A stretch of DNA of 64,000 nt from the NCBI RefSeq assembly GCF_046630445.1, contig NC_092334.1:188362501-188426500 (forward strand), in the 5' to 3' direction. Both the position numbers and the translations under genes were made by a program. Below, piece after piece: positions 11,590-21,735 of the stretch (its first letter is position 1; each line of letters starts with the position of its first letter). The notes under the pieces are model-generated. The model searched no databases and was not told the DNA's origin. It was given only the letters and a program-made list of their open reading frames with translations. The stretch is from Rutidosis leptorrhynchoides. Taxonomy: Eukaryota > Streptophyta > Magnoliopsida > Asterales > Asteraceae.

Positions 11590-11818
11590 CGACGGAAACA
11601 CAAACCACATTACACGGATCCGAACCTTAAACCATCATGAGGGGCAGGCGGGTCGGACCTGAGTCCTGAATACCGGTCGGTAAAACCTCTCCAGGGCAAT
11701 CCGACTTTCAGAAAATAAATCCCACGAATATTTTTAAGGGAAGAGACTCGGACTTGCGACCTACCCACCCTCATCCCAATACACAAGTATAAATGGGTGA
11801 ACCACTTGACCACTATTG
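11590..11818 (-). mobile_element. tRNA-derived SINE, minus strand
   Basis: Read on the minus strand from about 11818, it has an A-box-like GTCAAGTGGTTCACCC and then a B-box-like GGTCGCAAGTCCGAGTC about 45 bp later, followed by a unique body ending near 11590. This spacing is typical of a tRNA-derived RNA polymerase III promoter. The 3' tail is not clear, so that end is uncertain. Confidence 0.6.
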
Positions 11819-11886
11819 TGGGTACAGATTTTTATATAGCTTAGAAAAGAAACAAAACAAAAAGATATTTTGGGTCTTCTCTCCCA

Positions 11887-12344
11887 ATGAAAAAATCAAA
11901 CGACTCCCATGAAGAAGGTGAATGGATCAAGGTGACAAGAAGGTGCAACAAATCATCAACAACCAACAATAACAAGGAATTTCAGTCATACTGGAAGAAA
12001 AAATTTGGGGATAATCTGTGGTTAGTTTCTACTTTTCGAATTATCCCGAAAAATGGGGCCACAAATTGCTAAGGCAATTCTTCAACGAGTTTGGGAATGT
12101 TGTAGATGTTTTTATAGCTCATAAAAGAAACAAAATGGGGAAAAAATTTGGATTTGAGAGGTTTCAAGGGGATGTGCAAGAGCTAGAAGGCATTTTTGTA
12201 AATGTGTATGCCTCATATGCCCGAATTGGACGATTTATTTATGCGGTGTCGTTAGGTCGCAAAACGTCAATTCAGGATATCAACTATGTTGGGCCTAAAT
12301 CTATTATTCCTTCTTATGGGTTAGCAAGGGCAAATATAACCTAG
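11887..12344 (+). pseudogene. LINE ORF1 remnant with RRM-like RNA-binding domain
   Basis: The frame starting at 11887 has a hydrophilic N-terminus (EGEWIKVTRR) and is interrupted near 12025, where the sense shifts by one base into the 12018-12344 frame. The latter reads SFYFSNYPEKWG, then FGNVVDVFIAHKRNKMGKKFGFERF, the RNP-like pattern of the RRM found in ORF1 of plant L1-type LINEs. ORF1 proteins bind the element RNA for retrotransposition. The endonuclease and reverse transcriptase that should follow are absent, so this is a 5' fragment. Confidence 0.65.
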
Positions 12345-12956
12345 GGTTGTTCCTTGAGCGGTCGAATTTGAAACGGAGCTTATTCAGATAACTTAGTAAT
12401 TAAGATTGGGTTTGTACAACAATTTAGTATCCAAGACTAGTGGCCAGGTACACCTTGTGTGGAGAGGCATGATCCTTTTGGTCCCAATAAATTGGCGACT
12501 GCTTGAAAAATCCAACAACCAAGTTCAACCGGTTTATTCTAGACACCACTTTATCCGGAATATCAAATTATGTAAAGGCAATAGTTGGGTTGATTTGATT
12601 TATAATTGTATTTAAAATATTAAAGCAATATAATTAAAATAAGCTAGCTAGCATGCAACAGCTAAGGACAGAGAAGACGTGGTTCACCATGATTTAAGAT
12701 AACGTAGTGTCGGGATGATTATGAGACACTCCTTGGATAGATATACCTTGGTGTGAACACTAGATTCCCTACTAAGTGGTTTCCCAATTAGCATGTCACG
12801 AGGAACTAGGCTTTGAAGATTCTGATCGGATGGACTATGCTCAACTCCTGACGCTTTATTCGCTTTAAGGATATAAGCGACCCATCTTGGATGCAATGCA
12901 TACCTTGGGTGCACGAATAAAGTAGCATAGCCATATACATATAATATCCAACCTTT
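12345..12956. other. LINE debris, then left flank of element A1 (probably reversed LTR D)
   Basis: 12345-12614 has no recognised domain and may be decayed LINE. From about 12640 the sequence runs into the insertion site of element A1, and the other side of that site (37782 onward) continues into a reversed LTR of element D. The left limit of LTR D was not found. Confidence 0.4.
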
Positions 12957-12961
12957 CTTAA

Positions 12962-15900
12962 TGTAGTGACCCGAACTTTTTCATATTTATATATATTAAT
13001 TGAGATTGATATTTACATGATTAAATGTTTCCAACATGTTAAGCAATCAAACTTGTTAAGACTTGATTAATTGAAATATGTTTCATATAGACAATTGACC
13101 ACCCAAGTTGACCGGCGATTCACGAACGTTAAAACTTGTAAAAACGACATGACGATATATATATGGATATACATATGGTTAACATGAGATTATGATAAGT
13201 AAGTATCTCCATAAGTATATTAACAATGAGTTATATACATATAAACAAGACTACTAACTTAAGGATTTCGAAACGAGACATATATGTAACGATTATCGTT
13301 GTAACGACATTTAAATGTATATATATCATATTAAGATATATTAATATATCATAATATCATGATAATATAATAATTTAACATCTCATTAGATATAATAAAC
13401 AATGGGTTAACAACATTAATTGAGATCGTTAACTTAAAGGTTTCAAAACAACACTTACATGTAACGACTAACGATGACTTAACGACTCAGTTAAAATGTA
13501 TATACATGTAGTGTATTTAGATGTATTAAAATACTTTTGGAAGACTTCAAGACATATATCAAAACACTCATACTTAACAAAAATGGTTACAGTTACTTTC
13601 CCATTTTTCTTTCATCAAGAATTCTAGTCGTATTCTTACCCGTATTATACACAGCTTCAAAACGTACTTACTATGGGTATATACCAATAGGAACTAGCAT
13701 GGGATTCCACTCTTGATTATGTCATGTATGACTAATCAATTTTAACTTCTACCATGAGCTAGTCAACTAACTAGAACTCCTTTTAACCCCACTCACCACT
13801 CACCAATTACCACTCATCATTCACTCCATTTCACTTCCAATTCTCTTTCTAATTCTCTCTCAACACACACACACACACACTATTATGAACGTATTTTTCC
13901 AGTAGTTAATCATCATCTTCATCAAAAATCACTTCAAGAATCAAGCTATAATCATCATAGAAAGAACACTTCAAGAACACTTCAAAAATCCCTTCAAGTT
14001 TACTAATTTACTTCCAAGCTTTCTAATCCATTCCAAGTAATCATCTAAGATCAAGAAACCTTTGTTATATACAGTAGGTTATCTTTCTTATTCAAGGTAA
14101 TATTCATATTCAAACTTTGATTCAATTTCTATAACTATAAACTATCTTAATTCGAGTAAAAATCTTACTTGAACTTGTTTTTGTGTCATGATCCTACTTC
14201 AAGAACTTTCAAGCCATCCAAGATCTTTTGAAGCTAGATCATTTCTTGTCACTTCCAGTAGGTTTACCTACTAAACTTGAGGTAGTAATGATGTTCATAA
14301 CATCATTCGATTCATATATATAAAACTATCTTATTCGAAGGTTTATACTCGTAATTACTAGAACATAGTTTAGTTAATTCTAAACTTGTTCGCAAACAAA
14401 AGTTAATCCTTCTAACTTGACTTTTAAAATCAACTAAACACATGTTCTATATCTATATGATATGCTAACTTAATGATTTAAAACCTGGAAACACGAAAAA
14501 ACACCGTAAAACCGGATTTACGCCGTCGTAGTAACACCGCGGGCTGTTTTGGGTTAGTTAATTAAAAACTATGATAAACTTTGATTTAAAAGTTGTTATT
14601 CTGAGAAAATGATTTTTATTATGAACATGAAACTATATCCAAAAATTATGGTTAAACTCAAAGTGGAAGTATGTTTTCTAAAATGGTCATCTAGACGTCG
14701 TTCTTTCGACTGAAATGACTACCTTTACAAAAACGACTTGTAACTTATTTTTCCGACTATAAACCTGTACTTTTTCTGTTTAGATTCATAAAATAGAGTT
14801 CAATATGAAATCATAGCAATTTGATTCACTCAAAACGGATTTAAAATGAAGAAGTTATGGGTAAAACAAGATTGGATAATTTTTCTCATTTTAGCTACGT
14901 GAAAATTGGTAACAAATCTATTCCAACCATAACTTAATCAACTTGTATTGTATATTATGTAATCTTGAGATACCATAGACACGTATACAATGTTTCGACC
15001 TATCATGTCGACACATCTATATATATTTCGGAACAACCATAGACACTCTATATGTGAATGTTGGAGTTAGCTATACAGGGTTGAGGTTGATTCCAAAATA
15101 TATATAGTTTGAGTTGTGATCAATACTGAGATACGTATACACTGGGTCGTGGATTGATTCAAGATAATATTTATCGATTTATTTCTGTACATCTAACTGT
15201 GGACAACTAGTTGTAGGTTACTAACGAGGACAGCTGACTTAATAAACTTAAAACATCAAAATATATTAAAAGTGTTGTAAATATATTTTGAACATACTTT
15301 GATATATATGTATATATTGTTATAGGTTCGTGAATCAACCAGTGGCCAAGTCTTACTTCTCGACGAAGTAAAAATCTGTGAAAGTGAGTTTCATTGATCC
15401 CCTTTTACTCTTTACATTTTTGGGCTGAGAATACATGCAAATGCTTTATTAACTGTTTTACAATATTTATATGCGTGAGTTTCATTATTCCCTTTTTAAA
15501 TGATTTCGCAATATATATTTTTGGGATGAGAATACATGCAGGTTTTATAAATGATTTACCAAAATAGACACAAGTACGTGAAACTACATTCTATGGTTGA
15601 ATTATCGAAATCGAATATGCCCCTTTTTATTAAGTCTGGTAATCTAAGAATTAGGGAACAGACAACCTAATTGACGTGAATCCTAAAGATAGATCTATTG
15701 GGCCCAACAAGCCCCATCCAAAGTACCGGATGCTTTAGTACTTCGAAATTTATATCATATCCGAAGGGTGTCCCGGAATGATGGGGATATTCTTATATAT
15801 GCATCTTGTTAATGTCGGTTACCAGGTGTTCACCATATGAATGATTTTTATCTCTATGTATGGGATGTGTATTGAAATATGAAATCTTGTGGTCTATTGT

Positions 15901-16319
15901 TACGATTTGATATATATAGGTTAAACCTATAACTCACCAACATTTTTGTTGACGTTTAAAGCATGTTTATTCTCAGGTGAATACTAAGAGCTTCCGCTGT
16001 TGCATACTAAAATAAGGACAAGATTTGGAGTCCATGTTTGTATGATATTGTGTAAAAACTGCATTCAAGAAACTGATTTTCATGTAACATATTTGTATTG
16101 TAAACCATTATGTAATGGTCGTGTGTAAACAGGATATTTTAGATTATCATTATTTGATAATCTACGTAAAGCTTTTTAAACCTTTATTGATGAAATAAAG
16201 GTTATGGTTTGTTTTAAAATGAATGCAGTCTTTGAAAAACGTCTCATATAGAGGTCAAAACCTCGCAACGAAATCAATTAATATGGAACGTTTTTAATCA
16301 ATAAGAACGGGACATTTCA
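12962..16319 (+). mobile_element. 5' LTR of element A1
   Basis: 3358 bp with TG/CA ends. It contains a CA microsatellite (about 13864-13881) and, near its end, three consecutive hairpins (16141-16264). It is about 100 bp longer than the LTRs of A2; the extra length includes a duplicated block around 15400-15550 in which the 'GAGAATACATGC' phrase occurs twice. No coding sequence is recognised. Confidence 0.92.
16141..16264 (+). repeat. Three conserved hairpins near the 3' end of LTR A, one holding AATAAA
   Basis: Stem 1 is AGATTATC/GATAATCT (16141-16148, 16156-16163). Stem 2 is AACCTTTATT/AATAAAGGTT (16179-16188, 16194-16203) with a five-base loop; its 3' arm is an AATAAA signal. Stem 3 is GAGGT/ACCTC (16251-16255, 16260-16264). 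All three persist in every family A LTR copy that reaches this region, including 1-676. Confidence 0.65.
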
Positions 16320-16321
16320 GT

Positions 16322-16333
16322 TGGTATCAGAGC
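16322..16333 (+). other. Primer binding site of A1 (initiator Met tRNA)
   Basis: TGGTATCAGAGC begins two bases after the LTR end and matches the complement of the 3' end of plant initiator methionine tRNA, the usual minus-strand primer of Tekay elements. Confidence 0.93.
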
Positions 16334-16528
16334 GTTGGTCTTAGAGAACCAGAATTTTGCATTAGTGTGTCTTATCGAGTTTGTTAGGATGCATTAGTGA
16401 GTCTGGACTTCGACCGTGTTTACTTGAAAAATGATTGCTTAACAAATTTTGTTGGAAACTATATATTTTTAACATGTGAATATTATGTGATATATTAATC
16501 TCTTAACGCGTTTGATATTATGTGATAG

Positions 16529-17143
16529 ATGTCTACCTCTAGAACAAGTCCCATTGACTCACCTAATAATAATGAAGAGTCAAATGTATATTGGAATGAT
16601 TCGTGGACTGATTCACAAGTTCCCGAAGAGGAACCGGAAGAAGAGTCGGAACCAGAAGAAGAATCGGAACCGGAAGAAGAATCGGAACCGGATGAAGAAA
16701 TAGAACCGGTGGGAGAAATAATAAAACGATTAAGTAAAAGAAAATCCTCAACCAACCGACCAAGGTTAATTATGGTCAATGGTGTTTCCGCTAAGGAAGC
16801 AAAATATTGGGAGGATTACCAATTCTCCGATGAATCGGATTCTGACGAGAATTCCGATGATGTTATAGAAATTACCCCAACTGAATTTAAAAAGGCAAAA
16901 GAAAATAATAAGGGAAAGGGCATAAAAATAGAGAAATCTAATTCCAACCCCGATGAACTTTATATATATCGTCAACCCCCGAAGTCCTTAAGTTATAACA
17001 ATGACCCGGGAACCTCTAAACCACCAGGTTTTTCTAAACCAATGTGGAAAATTACGGCTCGTATTAGGGGAACATCATATATCCCTAGAAACTTGGCAAA
17101 ACGAACCAAAACCGAAGAAGAAGAAACAAGCGAGTCGGAATAA
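16529..17143 (+). CDS. Accessory acidic protein of element A1, function unknown
   Basis: 204 residues, not a recognised family. The first half is strongly acidic and repetitive: four near-copies of an EEESEP-type unit lie at about residues 34-58, followed by a basic KRLSKRK patch. The middle has serine/aspartate-rich stretches (DESDSDENSDD), and the C-terminus has a basic LAKRTK patch before an acidic tail. It looks largely disordered and could be nuclear, by its basic patches. It lies between the primer site and the F-box ORF, and the same ORF is present at the same place in A2 with a one-base deletion. It could equally be a captured host fragment or a diverged structural protein. Confidence 0.7.
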   Translation: MSTSRTSPIDSPNNNEESNVYWNDSWTDSQVPEEEPEEESEPEEESEPEEESEPDEEIEPVGEIIKRLSKRKSSTNRPRLIMVNGVSAKEAKYWEDYQFSDESDSDENSDDVIEITPTEFKKAKENNKGKGIKIEKSNSNPDELYIYRQPPKSLSYNNDPGTSKPPGFSKPMWKITARIRGTSYIPRNLAKRTKTEEEETSESE

Positions 17144-17280
17144 GATAGTTGTATTCGTGTGGTGTAATATATGTAATATAGTGTGCTTATGCTTTATGAT
17201 ATATGTAAAAATTGCTTGTATTAATAAGTATTTTTTTTATGAATCTAACTCTTGTCTATTTTACAGTATAAAAACACAAA

Positions 17281-17964
17281 ATGGATAGACAACCCAATAT
17301 TTTAAGAGACCTACCCGGAGACATGATTGATGAAATCTTGTCTAGAGTCGGTCAGAATTCTTCGGCACAACTATTTAAGGCGAGATCAGTTTGTAAGACA
17401 TTCGAAGAACGTTTCAAGAATGCCTTGGTTTATAAAAGGCTTTCGTTCGAAAGATGGGGGATATCACATTGGGAAATCCATAAGTTACGATGTGTTTACT
17501 TTGACGCATATATTGCGGGGAACCCAAATGCTATTTTACGCAATGGGTTAAGAAATTATTTTGACTCAATATATCCGAATATTGGACTTCGTGATTTAGA
17601 AAAAGCGGCTAACATGCAACATAAAGAAGCATGTTATGCTTACGGATTAGTAATGTTCGCTTCTCACCAAAGTGAGAACAAGAACATCTGGCTACAACTA
17701 TTAAACAAAACGTTCCCACAAGTGACGGAGTCGGTAATTGGGGTAAGAAATGAGGTTTTTAGATTGTTACGGGACTGTTGGACATTACGTAACCCTCGTC
17801 CCTTTGACGACGTTACAACACGTTGTCTTATCAACAGCCATAACGGTTATGTTCCACAAGACCAAGGATGGGAAGTAATCCTAGTAAAACTAGAATGCAT
17901 GGCTTGTTTCTGGACGTATGAATTACGTGTCTTTATTGCCTTTGCTGAACGACATGTGTACTAG
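17281..17964 (+). CDS. F-box protein carried inside retrotransposon A1
   Basis: 227 residues. Residues about 7-55 form an F-box: LRDLPGDMIDEILSRVG, then FKARSVCKTFEERF, with the LP and VCK positions typical of Skp1-binding F-boxes. The rest contains an alpha-helical segment like a Sel1/TPR unit (LEKAANMQHKEACYAYG) and a C-terminal CFWTYELRVF. This arrangement resembles the plant F-box group that includes Arabidopsis At1g67623. F-box proteins bring substrates to SCF ubiquitin ligases; the target is unknown. It starts 137 bp after the acidic ORF and ends about 340 bp before gag. It is intronless, consistent with capture from a processed transcript. The frame is open here but carries a stop in A2. 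Confidence 0.8.
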   Translation: MDRQPNILRDLPGDMIDEILSRVGQNSSAQLFKARSVCKTFEERFKNALVYKRLSFERWGISHWEIHKLRCVYFDAYIAGNPNAILRNGLRNYFDSIYPNIGLRDLEKAANMQHKEACYAYGLVMFASHQSENKNIWLQLLNKTFPQVTESVIGVRNEVFRLLRDCWTLRNPRPFDDVTTRCLINSHNGYVPQDQGWEVILVKLECMACFWTYELRVFIAFAERHVY

Positions 17965-18305
17965 CTAGAATTATCTTCACAACCATCTTGTATCAAATTT
18001 ATTGTGTGCTATATTTCATGCTATATGTAAAATAAGCGGTATTGTAAGTTTATAAAATATTGTGTAAAAGTTTGAACGCAAAATATTATTATAATTAGTT
18101 TTACATATAGAATTGTAGTAGTTGAATTGTATATTAGCTACTAAGTATGAACTTAACGGGTAGGTACTACCCGAATTTAAACTTATAAAATGCTAATATG
18201 AAAAAAAATCTTTTATAAATGAGTTCATATTATGCTACGAAATACTATTAACTACTCTTAATATTCTGTATGATTAACTTGTTCCATTTGACTATTTTGA
18301 AGAAA

Positions 18306-18448
18306 ATGGCACCGACTACTCGACACACCGTGAATATGAATGAAGAGGAATTCCGTACTTTTCTAGCTTCAAACATAGCCGCAGTACAGGCTGCGCTACA
18401 TACCAACAATAACCTTGGATCTAGCAGTACAGGAAATCGTGTAGGATG
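18306..18448 (+). pseudogene. gag of element A1, N-terminal part split by A2 insertion
   Basis: The frame starts at MAPTTRHTVNMNEEEF (an upstream in-frame Met at 18270 is also possible) and runs to RVGC, where the LTR of A2 begins at 18449. The reading frame resumes at 31570 once the insertion and one GGATG copy are removed. It is the N-terminal part of gag, upstream of the capsid domain. Confidence 0.9.
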
Positions 18449-21400
18449 TGAAATGTCCCGTTCTTATTGATTAAAAACGTTCCATATTAATTGATTTCGT
18501 TGCGAGGTTTTAACCTCTATATGAGATGTTTTTGAAAGACTGCATTCATTTTAAAATAAACCATAACCTTTATTTCATCAATAAAGGTTTAAAAAGCTTT
18601 ACGTAGATTATCAAATGATGATAATCTAAAATATCCTGTTTACACACGACCATTACATAATGGTTTACAATACAAATATGTTACAACAAAATAAGTTTCT
18701 TGAATGCAGTTTTTACACAATATCATACAAGCATGGACTCCAAATCTCGTCCTTATTTAAGTATGCGACAGCGGAAGCTCTTAATAATCACCTGAGAATA
18801 AACATGCTTAAAACGTCAACAAAAATGTTGGTGAGTTATAGGTTTAACCTATATATATCAAATCGTAACAATAGACCACAAGATTTCATATTTCAATAGA
18901 CATCCCATACATAGAGATAAAAATCATTCATATGGTGAACACCTGGTAACCGACATTAACAAGATGCATATATAAGAATATCCCCATCATTCCGGGACAC
19001 CCTTCAGATATGATATAAATTTCGAAGTACTAAAGCATCCAGTACTTTGGATGGGGTTTGTTAGGCCCAATAGATCTATCTTTAGGATTCGCGTCAATTA
19101 GGGTGTCTGTTCCCTAATTCTTAGATTACCAGACTTAATAAAAAGGGGCATATTTGATTTCGATAATTCAACCATAGAATGTAGTTTCACGTACTTGTGT
19201 CTATTTTGTAAATCATTTATAAAACCTGCATGTATTCTCATCTCAAAAATATTAGATTTAAAAGTGGGACTATAACTCACTTTCACAGATTTTTACTTCG
19301 TCGGGAAGTAAGACTTGGCCACTGGTTGATTCACGAACCTATAACAATATATACATATATATCAAAGTATGTTCAAAATATATTTACAACACTTTTAATA
19401 TATTTTGATGTTTTAAGTTTATTAAGTCAGCTGTCCTCGTTAGTAACCTACAACTAGTTGTCCACAGTTAGATGTACAGAAATAAATCAATAAATATTAT
19501 CTTGAATCAATCCACGACCCAGTGTATACGTATCTCAGTATTGATCACAACTCAAACTATATATATTTTGGAATCAACCTCAACCCTGTATAGCTAACTC
19601 CAACATTCACATATAGAGTGTCTATGGTTGTTCCGAAATATATATAGATGTGTCGACATGATAGGTCGAAACATTGTATACGTGTCTATGGTATCTCAAG
19701 ATTACATAATATACAATACAAGTTGATTAAGTTATGGTTGGAATAGATTTGTTAACAATTTTCACGTAGCTAAAATGAGAAAAAATTATCCAATCTTGTT
19801 TTACCCATAACTTCTTCATTTTAAATCCGTTTTGAGTGAATCAAATTGCTATGGTTTCATATTGAACTCTATTTTATGAACCTAAACATAAAAAGTATAG
19901 GTTTATAGTCGGAAAAATAAGTTACAAGTCGTTTTTATAAATGTAGTCATTTCAGTCGAAAGAACGACGTCTAGATGACCATTTTAGAAAACATACTTCC
20001 ACTTTGAGTTTAACCATAATTTTTGGATATAGTTTCATGTTCATAATAAAAATCATTTTCTCAGAATAACAACTTTTAAATCAAATTTTATCATAGTTTT
20101 TAATTAACTAACCCAAAACAGCCCGCGGTGTTACTACGACGGCGTAAATCCGGTTTTACGGTGTTTTTCGTGTTTCCAGGTTTTAAATCATTAAGTTAGC
20201 ATATCATATAGATATAGAACATGTGTTTAGTTGATTTTAAAAGTCAAGTTAGAAGGATTAACTTTTATTTGCGAACAAGTTTAGAATTAACTAAACTATG
20301 TTCTAGTGATTACAAGTTTAAACCTTCGAATAAGATAACTTTATATGTATGAATCGAATGATGTTATGAACATCATTACTACCTTAAGTTCCTTGGATAA
20401 ACCTACTGGAAAAGAGAAAAGTGGATCTAGCTTCAATGGATCCTTGGATGGCTCGAAGTTCTTGAAGCAGAATCATGACACGAAAACAAGTTCAAGTAAG
20501 ATCATCACTTGAAATAAGATTGTTATAGTTATAGAAATTGAACCAAAGTTTGAATTTGATTATTACCTTGTATTAGAATGATAACCTACTATAAGAAATA
20601 AATATTTCTTGAGGTTGGATGATCACCTTACAAGATTGGAAGTGAGCTAGCAAACTTGAAAGTATTCTTGATTTTATGAAACTAGAACTTTTGGAATTTA
20701 TGAAGAACACTTAGAACTTGAAGATAGAACTTGAGAGAGATCAATTAGATGAAGAAAATTGAAGAATGAAAGTGTTTGTAGGTGTTTTTGGTCGTTGGTG
20801 TATGGATTAGATATAAAGGATATGTAATTTTGTTTTCATGTAAATAAGTCATGAATGATTACTCATATTTTTGTAATTTTATGAGATATTTCATGCTAGT
20901 TGCCAAATGATGGTTCCCACATGTGTTAGGTGACTCACATGGGCTGCTAATAGCTGATCATTGGAGTGTATATACCAATAGTACATACATCTAAAAGCTG
21001 TGTATTGTACGAGTACGAATACGGGTGCATACGAGTAGAACTGTTGATGAAACTGAACGAGGATGTAATTGTAAGCATTTTTGTTAAGTAGAAGTATTTT
21101 GATAAGTGTATTGAATTCTTTCAAAAGTGTATAAATACATATTAAAACACTACATGTATATACATTTTAACTGAGTCGTTAAGTCATCGTTAGTCGTTAC
21201 ATGTAAGTGTTGTTTTTAAACCTTTAGGTTAACGGTCTTGTTAAATGTTGTTAACCCAATGTTTATAATATCAAATGAGATTTTAAATTATTATATTATC
21301 ATGATATTATCATGTATGAATATCTCTTAATATGATATATATACATTAAATGTCTTTACAACGATAATCGTTACATATATGTCTCGTTTAAAAATCATTA

Positions 21401-21700
21401 AGTTAGTAGTCTTGTTTTTACATATGTAGTTCATTGTTAATATACTTCATGATATGTTTACTTATCATAGTATCATGTTAACTATATATATATATCCATA
21501 TATATGTCATCATATAGTTTTTACAAATTTTAACGTTCGTGAATCACCGGTCAACTTGGGTGGTCAATTGTCCATATGAAACATATTTCAATTAATCAAG
21601 TCTTAACAAGTTTGATTTCTTAACATGTTGGAAATATTTAATCATATAAATATCAATCTCAATTAATATATATAAACATGGAAAAGTTCGGGTCACTACA
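18449..21700 (-). mobile_element. 3' LTR of element A2
   Basis: 3252 bp, reading TGAAATGTCCCG to GGGTCACTACA on the plus strand, which is the reverse of LTR A. It directly abuts the A1 gag sequence at the target duplication. Confidence 0.93.
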
Positions 21701-21713
21701 GTACCTACCCGTT
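21701..21713 (-). other. Polypurine tract of element A2
   Basis: On the minus strand AACGGGTAGGTAC directly precedes the 3' LTR start TGTAGTGACC. The same tract precedes LTR C (46214-46226), so the two families share this plus-strand primer type. Confidence 0.65.
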
Positions 21714-21735
21714 AAATAAATTTCGTCCCGAAATT

